Made by a program: the position numbers and the translations under genes
In this document: in pieces, positions 1 through 5,443 of the stretch
How the letters are laid out: each line of letters starts with the position of its first letter
How positions within the stretch are numbered: the stretch's first letter is position 1
Source: an uncultured Clostridia bacterium
GTDB lineage: Bacteria > Bacillota > Clostridia > Christensenellales > Aristaeellaceae
NCBI GenBank assembly: GCA_934663595.1
Contig: CAKUKM010000062.1
Location: 1 to 7,514, forward strand
Direction: 5' to 3'
Length of the DNA: 7,514 bases
The notes under the pieces: generated by a model
Seen by the model: the letters and a program-made list of their open reading frames with translations, nothing else
The model's database searches: none
What the model was told of the DNA's origin: nothing

Positions 1-1527
1 GAGCTGTTCCGTTCGGAAATGGGCGACGATCCCATCGTGGCCATCGTCATCAGTCACGCGCATGTCGACCACTATGGCGGCATCGAGGGCCTGATTTCCG
101 CCGAGAACGCAGCCGACCCATCGCTTCCGCTGGATCAGCAGATTGCTTCGGGCAAAACCGCGATTATCGTACCGCAGGGCTTTGTCGATGCGGTGATGAA
201 GGAAAACGTGTTCGTCGGCAACGCGATGAAGCGCCGCGCGACCTACCAGTACGGCAGCTTCCTGCCCTATAACGGGCAGGGCCGCCTGTCCGTGGGCATC
301 GGCCTGACCGTCCCGCAGAGCGGCACGGGCTATATTGCGCCCACCTGTGAAATCACCGAAGAACTGGCCGAAATCGAGATCGACGGCGTGAAGGCGGTAT
401 TTCAGCTCACACCCGGCACTGAATCGCCCGCCGAAATGAACACCTATTTCCCGGAGAAAAAGGCGCTGTGGATGGCCGAAAACTGCACCGGCACCATGCA
501 CAACCTCTACACGCTGCGCGGCGCGGAGGTGCGCGACGCCAACGACTGGGCGCGCTACATCACCGAGGCGCAGACGCTCTTTGCGGACGCGGAGGTCGTG
601 TTCCAGTCCCACAACTGGCCGCATTGGGGCAGGGATGTGGTAAATGAATACCTGACCAACACCGCCGCTGTGTACAAATTTATGCACGACCAGACGCTTC
701 TTTACATCAACGAAGGCTATACCGCCGACGAGATTGCCGAGATGATTCATCTGCCCGAGGCGCTCGAGAAGGTCTGGTACACCCGCCAGTATTACGGCAC
801 GCTCAAGCACAATGTCAAGGCGGTCTATCAGAAATACATGGGCTGGTACGACGCGAATCCGGTAAACCTTGACGCGCTGGAACCGACCGAGTACGCGAAG
901 AAGCTGGTCGAATACCTGGGCGACGCGGACAAGGTGCTGGAAATGGCGCGCGCCGACTATGCAAAGGGCGAATATCAATGGGTCGCGGAGATCACGAACG
1001 CGCTGGTCTTTGCCGATCCGACCAATCAGGACGCGCGGTATCTCTGCGCCGACGCGCTGGAGCAGCTGGGTTATCAGGCCGAGTCGGGCGCCTGGCGAAA
1101 CGCCTATCTGGTCGCCGCGCTCGAATTGCGCAACGGCACGGAAAACTACCCGCAGACCGGCCGCATCGGCGTGGGCACCACCGCGCAGGGCATGGACGCG
1201 CAGACGATGCTGGATTACATGGGCATCATGCTGGACGCGGAAAAGCTGGCGGACAGGAGCTTTACCGTGCATCTCAAGCTCGAGGGCGACGACGATTACC
1301 TGCTGAAGCTCCACCACGGCGTGCTGCTGTATTACAAGGGCGCGCCCGCGGAAGGCGCCGATCTGACGCTCTCGACCGTTCGCGCGGGCATACTGGCCAT
1401 TGCAAACGGCAATCAGGAGAACATCGAAAAGCTCGTGACGATCGAAAGCGGCGATGAAGCGCTGTTTACCGCCCTGTGCGAAAGCATGGCCGTGCCGGAG
1501 CTGTATTTCCATATCGTCGAACCGTAA
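1..1527 (+). CDS. Alkylsulfatase, metallo-beta-lactamase fold (5' end cut by window edge)
   Basis: Zn-dependent alkylsulfatase of the SdsA1/BDS1 type, a family that hydrolyses primary alkyl sulfate esters to alcohol plus sulfate. The frame is open from base 1, and the ATG at 19 lies inside the catalytic domain, so it is not the true start. By comparison with SdsA1 (about 650 residues) roughly 150 residues are missing, including any signal peptide. Numbering from the ATG at 19, HAHVDH (13-18) gives the zinc ligands. E135 in TPGTE, E154 in WMAE and H198 in SHNWPHWG match the other family ligands. NAMKRRA (68-74) and HNLYTLRG (161-168) are further family signatures. Roughly 205-345 is the helical dimerisation domain and 380-500 the SCP2-like C-terminal domain. 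All visible catalytic residues are present. The next gene follows after 15 bases, probably in one operon. Family assignment is secure; the real substrate and cellular location are not known. Confidence 0.93.
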   Translation, partial: ELFRSEMGDDPIVAIVISHAHVDHYGGIEGLISAENAADPSLPLDQQIASGKTAIIVPQGFVDAVMKENVFVGNAMKRRATYQYGSFLPYNGQGRLSVGIGLTVPQSGTGYIAPTCEITEELAEIEIDGVKAVFQLTPGTESPAEMNTYFPEKKALWMAENCTGTMHNLYTLRGAEVRDANDWARYITEAQTLFADAEVVFQSHNWPHWGRDVVNEYLTNTAAVYKFMHDQTLLYINEGYTADEIAEMIHLPEALEKVWYTRQYYGTLKHNVKAVYQKYMGWYDANPVNLDALEPTEYAKKLVEYLGDADKVLEMARADYAKGEYQWVAEITNALVFADPTNQDARYLCADALEQLGYQAESGAWRNAYLVAALELRNGTENYPQTGRIGVGTTAQGMDAQTMLDYMGIMLDAEKLADRSFTVHLKLEGDDDYLLKLHHGVLLYYKGAPAEGADLTLSTVRAGILAIANGNQENIEKLVTIESGDEALFTALCESMAVPELYFHIVEP

Positions 1528-1528
1528 A

Positions 1529-1542
1529 TAAGGAGAAATAAT
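1529..1542 (+). promoter_or_regulatory. Ribosome binding site of the exported protein gene
   Basis: AAGGAG at 1530-1535 sits 7 bases before the ATG at 1543 and just after the sulfatase stop codon (1525-1527). There is no room for a promoter or terminator in the 15-base gap, so the two genes are almost certainly on one transcript. Confidence 0.8.
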
Positions 1543-3057
1543 ATGAAAAAAGCAATCTGTCTGATTCTCGCGCTGCTCGCGATGCTCTCGCTGGGCGCGG
1601 CTGTCGCCGAAAACGAAACCTCGCTCGCCGGTCTGCTTTCGGAAACCTGCGATGTGCAGGAGGGCCACTTCGAATACATGGACACCATCGCGCTGGCCAG
1701 CCAGGGCAAGCTGATCTCCTGCTTCGGCAACAACGCGGGTTCGGGCTATCTCGTGCCCATGATTCCGCCCGCGCCCAATCAGGACGCCGCGCCGGCCACC
1801 GAAATGGGCAATTTCAGCTGGCCCGCCGAGGAACCGTCCGCGCTGTACGACGCTTCCGCCGAAAACGCGCCCGCGAATCCGTATTTCAGCCCCGTCGGCT
1901 GGACGTACAAGCTGCGCCAGGACGAAGCGGTGGTGCTCGTCGGCACGCTGCCGCCCGAGTGCAAATACTTTTCGCTGATCAACTATGTCTTCTCTTCCGC
2001 CGTTAAGCCCGGCAAGACCTACGGCGAGCGCAGCTTCTTCCAGTACGGCAGCGCGGAGGCGGGCGTCTATCATCCGGTATTTGCCAGCATGGGCGAGCCG
2101 GTGAACATGAACAACATCCGCTATGCGGGCGGCGAAACCTGCTTCGGCGGCCAGTTCGCCTACATCGCCTCCGGCAATCAGGACACAGCGGAATCGATTC
2201 GCGCCGCGCTGATCGAGGCAGGCTATGACGAGAGCATGATCAACATCGCGCCGTTCTATGCCGATACGCTGCGCATGGGCCTTGAAAAGGGCGCGGACGT
2301 ATTCAGCATTCTGATGCGCACCTCCCAGCCCGCGGACGAAGCGGCGTTTGATCAGTGGCTCGCGTCGCTTTCCGAAACGATGCGCGTTTACCGCGTCACC
2401 CCCAAGGCCGAAACGCCCGAAAACGCCTATACCTATCCGACGCTCACGCCCCGCGGCACCGGCGTACACGAGGTGCAGACGCTGCCGGAGGCCGACAAGG
2501 CGCTGGATAGCATTCGCCAGAAGCTGATTGCGCAGTACGCCGAGGAATACGATTACGAGGAACTGACCGCGCGCATCGCCGTTCCGGAGGGCATGACGGG
2601 CTATCTGAACGACGAAAACGCCCAGGGCGACAATCGCGACACCAGCTATCTGATGACCAACGATTTCACGCTGAATTCCGACGAGGACTTCGTGGTGATC
2701 TACGGCGTGAATCACGTCGCGACCGGCAAGGCGACCTACGCCAACACCGTGCTCTACGCGCGCCCGATGCTCAACGGCATCGTCAGCCTGTATGATTCCA
2801 TGTACGCAAATTCCGCCGACGCATATCTCGAGGGCGGCGACGGCTATTACGTTCTGAAGCTGGCGCGCACCGCCGGGGACGAATTCACCGCGACCATTCC
2901 CTACAGCACCGACAACGCAAACGGCCGCTTCTACGGCGCGGACAACGAAACGCAGCTGTTCCTCGCCTATCGCGCGTATGTGGAGCCGGAAACGGGCGTG
3001 GGCCCGTCGTACTACGAAATCGTATACGACCGCGCCATCGTGTTCCATAAAAAGTAA
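1543..3057 (+). CDS. Exported protein of unknown function, 504 residues
   Basis: I do not recognise this family with certainty. The N-terminus is a clear Sec signal peptide: MKK, a hydrophobic stretch (residues 4-19) and an A-V-A site, so cleavage is expected after A22 before ENETS. No lipobox cysteine lies at the cleavage site, so the protein should be released or held non-covalently outside the membrane. There are no further long hydrophobic segments. A conspicuous block at about 113-150 contains PYFSPVGWTYKLRQDEAVV and then LPPECKYFSLINYVF; the rest is acidic, rich in Tyr, Ala and Glu, and looks like a soluble mixed alpha/beta fold. The start is supported by a good ribosome binding site and by the signal peptide beginning exactly there. 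It is the last gene before a strong terminator and is co-transcribed with the alkylsulfatase, which suggests (inference only) a role in binding or processing the same class of extracellular substrate. Confidence 0.9.
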   Translation: MKKAICLILALLAMLSLGAAVAENETSLAGLLSETCDVQEGHFEYMDTIALASQGKLISCFGNNAGSGYLVPMIPPAPNQDAAPATEMGNFSWPAEEPSALYDASAENAPANPYFSPVGWTYKLRQDEAVVLVGTLPPECKYFSLINYVFSSAVKPGKTYGERSFFQYGSAEAGVYHPVFASMGEPVNMNNIRYAGGETCFGGQFAYIASGNQDTAESIRAALIEAGYDESMINIAPFYADTLRMGLEKGADVFSILMRTSQPADEAAFDQWLASLSETMRVYRVTPKAETPENAYTYPTLTPRGTGVHEVQTLPEADKALDSIRQKLIAQYAEEYDYEELTARIAVPEGMTGYLNDENAQGDNRDTSYLMTNDFTLNSDEDFVVIYGVNHVATGKATYANTVLYARPMLNGIVSLYDSMYANSADAYLEGGDGYYVLKLARTAGDEFTATIPYSTDNANGRFYGADNETQLFLAYRAYVEPETGVGPSYYEIVYDRAIVFHKK

Positions 3058-3087
3058 TTCCATCGCTGAAACGAACGGCAAAAGCAG

Positions 3088-3120
3088 CCGCCCTTTCTTC
3101 TCCGAAGAAAGGGCGGTTTT
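3088..3120 (+). terminator. Intrinsic terminator of the sulfatase operon
   Basis: A perfect 13-bp stem (3088-3100 with 3104-3116, arm CCGCCCTTTCTTC) closes a 3-base loop and is followed by TTTT at 3117-3120. It lies 31 bases after the stop codon at 3057. On the other strand it is followed by CTGCTTTT, so it may also stop leftward transcription coming from the 79-residue gene. Confidence 0.9.
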
Positions 3121-3158
3121 CGCGCGCAGACTCTTCTGTTTGCGCGTTTCTCGGAAAA

Positions 3159-3398
3159 TCAGCGGGCCGCTTCGCCGCCGCGCTCCATTTGAATCTCCAG
3201 CTGCGCGTTCACGATGTTTCGCAGCGAGAATCTCGCGCCAATGCGCAATCGGCCCGCGCGCTTATTCTCCTTCAGCGGCTTGCCCGCGAATTCGACGCTC
3301 GCAAGCTCGGAAGCGCCGTTCGCAATCGGAGAAGCGTCGAGGCATTCGCCGGGCTGCTCGCAGGCGGTTCGGGGCTTAAACAGCTTGAAATAACGCAT
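3159..3398 (-). CDS. Small protein of unknown function, 79 residues
   Basis: Not recognised. The ATG at 3398 (MRYFKLFKPR...) is chosen because AAGGAGG stands 8 bases upstream of it (3407-3413 on the plus strand). The longer frame running up to 3629 merely shadows the HTH gene upstream. The protein is basic (N-terminal FKLFKPR, middle KPLKENKRAGRLR at about 40-52), has two cysteines at 13 and 19, no hydrophobic membrane segment, and ends in a polar Glu/Arg-rich tail. Its ribosome binding site overlaps the stop codon of the upstream excisionase-like gene (3412-3414), so the two are co-transcribed and probably translationally coupled. Small basic proteins next to an Xis/Cro-like gene are common in phages and integrative elements, but nothing here fixes a function. 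Confidence 0.65.
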   Translation of the reverse strand: MRYFKLFKPRTACEQPGECLDASPIANGASELASVEFAGKPLKENKRAGRLRIGARFSLRNIVNAQLEIQMERGGEAAR

Positions 3399-3411
3399 GG
3401 CCGTTTCCTCC

Positions 3412-3675
3412 TTACACGCAGTATTTGACCTTGTTCCTGCGGCAGTAGCGCCGCTTGCGGGCCTCCTCCTTGATCTGCGCGGGCATGCAGATGTAGCGCG
3501 CAATGCTGCGCATATCCACCATTTGCCCTTCGCACGCCCATTCCAATCGGCCGTCCGAGAGCATGCTGTTGATCGTCGGCGCCGATACGCGCAGTATCCT
3601 CGCCGCCTCCGCCCGTTTGCAAACCTCACCGTAGAGGGTGACCATTTCGTCCGTTCGTTCCTTCAGTGTCATCAT
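3412..3675 (-). CDS. Excisionase-like winged-helix DNA-binding protein, 87 residues
   Basis: Residues about 17-62 follow the pattern of the excisionase/MerR-like HTH family: GEVCKRAEAARILRVSAPTI (helix-turn-helix, about 16-35), then a short wing (about 41-52), then DMRSIARYI (54-62), which parallels the usual ending where a position-specific Arg or Asp residue leads into a last helix. The C-terminal 20 residues are strongly basic with Cys (KEEARKRRYCRRNK). The start at 3675 is fixed by an excellent AAGGAGG 7 bases upstream (3683-3689 on the plus strand); a second in-frame ATG follows directly. It is transcribed away from the XRE repressor gene from a divergent promoter and leads into the 79-residue gene. 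By position it could be the Cro- or Xis-like partner of a lysogeny-type switch. Family recognition is by pattern only. Confidence 0.8.
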   Translation of the reverse strand: MMTLKERTDEMVTLYGEVCKRAEAARILRVSAPTINSMLSDGRLEWACEGQMVDMRSIARYICMPAQIKEEARKRRYCRRNKVKYCV

Positions 3676-3748
3676 GAGTCTTCCTCCTTTCGTCGATGCG
3701 CCCGGGATTCCGGGCGACTTTGGGTTGTAATGAATCCGATTCCCGGCA

Positions 3749-3801
3749 ATACCATATCATACCATTGGCAATTTGTCAATATGTTTTTTACCGTTGGTAA
3801 T
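3749..3801. promoter_or_regulatory. Operator-like repeats between the divergent genes
   Basis: Two 14-base sites match at 11 of 14 positions: ATACCATTGGCAAT (3759-3772) and TTACCGTTGGTAAT (3788-3801), 29 bases apart. The second contains a perfect dyad, TTACC-GTT-GGTAA. A third partial copy, ATACCATAT, starts at 3749, ten bases (one helical turn) before the first. Sites one and three cover the spacer and -10 of the leftward promoter; site two lies just upstream of the rightward -35. Binding by the XRE repressor encoded alongside is inferred, not shown. Confidence 0.6.
3751..3779 (-). promoter_or_regulatory. Leftward promoter for the excisionase-like gene
   Basis: On the minus strand a consensus -35 TTGACA (3779-3774) and a -10 TATGGT (3756-3751, 4 of 6) are separated by exactly 17 bases. 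Transcription would start near 3744, giving a leader of about 70 bases before the ATG at 3675. The -10 and the spacer are overlaid by ATACCAT-type operator-like sites, so the promoter is well placed to be blocked by a repressor. Confidence 0.65.
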
Positions 3802-3811
3802 GCAATTTAAC

Positions 3812-3840
3812 TTGACATTGCGAAGTCCGAACATTATAAT
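3812..3840 (+). promoter_or_regulatory. Rightward consensus promoter for the XRE repressor
   Basis: TTGACA at 3812-3817 and TATAAT at 3835-3840 are both perfect sigma-A/sigma-70 consensus hexamers with a 17-base spacer. The expected start is near 3847, about 21 bases before the GTG start codon, leaving a short leader that contains only the AGGAGG ribosome binding site (3855-3860). Confidence 0.88.
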
Positions 3841-3867
3841 AAAATTAAGATCAGAGGAGGTGAAAGC

Positions 3868-4293
3868 GTGCAGAGCGTAGGCGAGCGTATCAGGGCGATT
3901 CGAGAATGCGAGGCCCTCGGCCGGAAGCTGTCGCAGGAGAAATTCGCGCGGCAAATCGGAACCACGGCGGCGGCAATTTCGCGCTATGAAAGCGGCCTTC
4001 GCGGCGTTCCGGCCTCGATTGTACTCTCCATCTGCCGCGAATTCGGCGTCAATCGCGAATGGCTCGAAACCGGCGAGGGCGAGATGCGCGTTGCGACGCG
4101 CTCCCAAACGCTCGAAAGCGTCGCGCGCCGGTATTCGCAATCGCCGATCTTCCGCGCCATGCTGGATGCCTACGCGCAAATGAACGCGGACGAGCAGGCC
4201 GCGATAGAGCGCTACGCGGCGCTGCTGGCGCAAAACCTCGCGGCTCCGGCGCAGGATTCTCCCACGGCGGAGGAACTGCAGCGCAACGCCTAG
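3868..4293 (+). CDS. XRE-family CI/Cro-like transcriptional repressor, 141 residues
   Basis: A helix-turn-helix regulator of the phage-repressor type. Residues about 5-70 form the DNA-binding domain: GERIRAIRECEALGRKLSQE, then FARQIGTTAAAISRYESG with the recognition helix at about 33-42, and the signature FGVNREWLETGEGEM (59-73), typical of phage and integrative-element repressors. The remaining 70 residues are helical and polar (AMLDAYAQMNADEQAAIERY) and probably dimerise. There is no LexA/CI-type S24 peptidase domain, so self-cleavage in the SOS response is not expected. The GTG start at 3868 has AGGAGG 7 bases upstream and a perfect promoter. It is divergent from the excisionase-like gene, with operator-like repeats between them, and most likely represses that leftward promoter. 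Confidence 0.9.
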   Translation: MQSVGERIRAIRECEALGRKLSQEKFARQIGTTAAAISRYESGLRGVPASIVLSICREFGVNREWLETGEGEMRVATRSQTLESVARRYSQSPIFRAMLDAYAQMNADEQAAIERYAALLAQNLAAPAQDSPTAEELQRNA

Positions 4294-4307
4294 GCGCTAA
4301 TGCAAAT

Positions 4308-4333
4308 CCTTCCGCCGGACGGCGCGGCGGAGG
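4308..4333. terminator. GC-rich hairpin between convergent genes
   Basis: CCGCCG (4312-4317) pairs with CGGCGG (4325-4330); the stem extends to 9 bp with a 7-base loop. There is no proper T-run on either side (minus-strand exit reads AAGGATTTGC). It lies between the repressor stop at 4293 and the stop of the leftward gene at 4339, so it may be a weak two-way terminator. Confidence 0.4.
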
Positions 4334-4338
4334 CGTAA

Positions 4339-4545
4339 TCAGAGCAATCGCGACAATCTCGCTCCGGGGCGCGCCTGCGCATTGATATAGCGAACCGTCC
4401 TCTTCCCCGTCGGCCGGGCGATGAATTCGAATACCTCCGGGAAATCGGGATAGGAAACGAAGCATACCGTGAATCTCCCATTGCGGGAAAGTCTGCGCGC
4501 GAGCTGCTCGCGGCAGGCCGGATTGAGCATAGCGCCGTTCTTCAT
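4339..4545 (-). CDS. Small hypothetical protein, 68 residues
   Basis: Not recognised. The start at 4545 (MKNGAMLNPACREQ...) is preferred over the ATG six codons upstream because GGAGGT lies 10 bases before it, while the upstream ATG has no ribosome binding site. The central part, FTVCFVSYPDFPEVFEFIAR (about 25-44), has the alternating hydrophobic/aromatic pattern of beta strands in a real small domain; the last 25 residues are Arg-rich. No membrane segment or signal peptide is seen. It converges on the XRE repressor gene with 45 bases between the stops. No clear promoter was found in the AT-rich stretch upstream. It could be an accessory gene of the same element or a chance frame in GC-rich DNA. 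Confidence 0.5.
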   Translation of the reverse strand: MKNGAMLNPACREQLARRLSRNGRFTVCFVSYPDFPEVFEFIARPTGKRTVRYINAQARPGARLSRLL

Positions 4546-4784
4546 GCCGGGGTGTACCTCCATGCGTTATTGGCTGATTTCATGATTGCATACTTAACGC
4601 AGAAAAGCAATCGCACAGCCGAAGAATGGCGAAAAAGCATTCTTTTTGTGGGAAGAATTTCTTCATCCCGAAAGAAAAAATTCTTCAAAAATGAAAAAAG
4701 GCCCCGATTGGGGCATAAAAACGCGGGAATTCAAAAAAACGTTGAAGAAAGGTTGGGAAACGCAGGCGACGGCGAAAGGGAGGG
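4546..4784. other. AT-rich intergenic stretch with hairpins
   Basis: No convincing gene. A plus-strand frame runs through it (4552-4827), but the product is low-complexity and has no ribosome binding site. It contains a palindrome GAAGAA-T-TTCTTC (4652-4664), whose left half also pairs with AAATTCTTC at 4678-4686, and a terminator-like hairpin at 4694-4714. Base composition is clearly richer in A and T than the genes on both sides. No convincing promoter for the downstream XRE-membrane gene was found here. Confidence 0.6.
4694..4714 (-). terminator. Intrinsic terminator reading leftward
   Basis: On the minus strand GCCCC-AATC-GGGGC (4714-4701 on the plus strand: stem 4701-4705 with 4710-4714) is followed by CTTTTTT (4700-4694). 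On the plus strand the hairpin has no T-run after it. It would stop leftward transcription, yet no leftward gene ends just to its right. Confidence 0.6.
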
Positions 4785-4820
4785 ATTGACACGGAAAATC
4801 GAATTACGCCCTATCTGCGA

Positions 4821-5303
4821 ATGCTGAAGCAGCGGCGCGGCTACAAGCAGCAGCAGATCTCGGATGCGACGGGCGTGCCGCCCGGCACGGTCGGAAGGTA
4901 TTTCGCGGGCATCGACGATGAATCCGCAAATTATGAAACCGTGCGCAAGCTGGCGGATTACATGGGCGGCAATCTGGACGAAGCGGCCGGGACCGCGGCG
5001 CCCGAACCGGAATCGGTCGAAAGCGAACGGCGGCAAATCGACGCGCTGAAGAAGACCATTGCTGAGCTGAACGTAAAAATCGCCTCCCTTTCCGCGATGC
5101 TGGAGGCCAGGGACGAAAGCACCGCGCGCAACGGAAAGCGCTACGAGCATCTGGAGCGCGAGCTGAACGCCGAGCGAAAGCACAATCGGCATTTGCAGGC
5201 CGTGCTGGTGGCGATGATCGTTGCGCTGATCGCGCTGGCGTGCGTCTACATCTGGGATGCGTCGAATCTGCATAAGGGCCTCACGGCGCTGCTGAATCAA
5301 TGA
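4821..5303 (+). CDS. Membrane-anchored XRE-type HTH protein with coiled coil
   Basis: From the ATG at 4821 the product is 160 residues. Residues 8-30 (YKQQQISDATGVPPGTVGRY) are the helix-turn-helix of an XRE-like domain; about 66-126 is a heptad-like, highly charged coiled coil (DALKKTIAELNVKIASLSAM onward); 127-145 is a single hydrophobic membrane helix (AVLVAMIVALIALACVYIW), followed by a 15-residue tail. A membrane-tethered DNA-binding protein that dimerises through its coiled coil is the simplest reading. The ATG at 4821 has no ribosome binding site and would cut off half of the first helix. The frame stays open upstream to 4746, and the residues DTENRITPYLR directly before it complete the domain. 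No ATG, GTG or TTG exists there; an ATT at 4785 with AAGG five bases upstream is the best candidate start (172 residues). Function is unknown; a terminator follows at once. Confidence 0.85.
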   Translation: MLKQRRGYKQQQISDATGVPPGTVGRYFAGIDDESANYETVRKLADYMGGNLDEAAGTAAPEPESVESERRQIDALKKTIAELNVKIASLSAMLEARDESTARNGKRYEHLERELNAERKHNRHLQAVLVAMIVALIALACVYIWDASNLHKGLTALLNQ

Positions 5304-5309
5304 GCGCCC

Positions 5310-5333
5310 ATCCCCGCTTCGGCGGGGATTTTT
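5310..5333 (+). terminator. UUCG-tetraloop terminator of the XRE-membrane gene
   Basis: An 8-bp stem ATCCCCGC/GCGGGGAT (5310-5317 with 5322-5329) closes on the very stable C(UUCG)G tetraloop and runs into five T residues (5329-5333). It starts 7 bases after the stop codon. Confidence 0.92.
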
Positions 5334-5374
5334 GATGATCCGCCCCCCATTACAGAAAATTCAAGCGATTGCGG

Positions 5375-5405
5375 TTGACATGGAGTTCGCTCTCAATGCT
5401 ATCAT
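5375..5405 (+). promoter_or_regulatory. MATE gene promoter with 19-base spacer, MerR-like
   Basis: A consensus -35 TTGACA (5375-5380) and an extended -10, TGC-TATCAT (hexamer 5400-5405), are 19 bases apart rather than 17. The spacer carries an imperfect dyad around GGAG-TTCG-CTCT (5382-5393). A long spacer with a central dyad is the hallmark of promoters that MerR-family regulators activate by untwisting DNA. No MerR-type gene is present in the window, so the regulator is inferred. Confidence 0.6.
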
Positions 5406-5443
5406 ATTCTAAAAGACACGTCAGGAAAAGGTGAACAAAGAGG

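Noticed and set aside
3123..3146. Inverted CGCGCA/TGCGCG after the operon terminator
   Set aside because: Short stem interrupted by bulges, with no T-run; not enough to call a second terminator or an attachment site.
3189..3810. Plus-strand frames of 79 and 137 codons across the leftward genes
   Set aside because: They lack ribosome binding sites and recognisable domains, and lie opposite two genes that have strong ribosome binding sites.
4786..4814. TTGACA at 4786-4791 as a -35 for the XRE-membrane gene
   Set aside because: No acceptable -10 lies 16-18 bases downstream, and the hexamer falls within the likely coding extension.
4552..4827. A 91-codon plus-strand frame through the AT-rich gap
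   Set aside because: No ribosome binding site, low-complexity lysine- and arginine-rich product, and it runs over the terminator hairpin; only its last 13 codons (from TTG 4786) might matter as a leader.
4731..5300. A 189-codon minus-strand frame opposite the XRE-membrane gene
   Set aside because: Arg/Gln-rich mirror frame with no ribosome binding site; the plus-strand product has a coherent HTH, coiled coil and membrane helix.
3121..5340. The whole control module as a complete integrated element with attachment sites
   Set aside because: I found no direct repeats at its edges, no tRNA gene, no integrase or recombinase and no replication gene, so a complete element cannot be supported.
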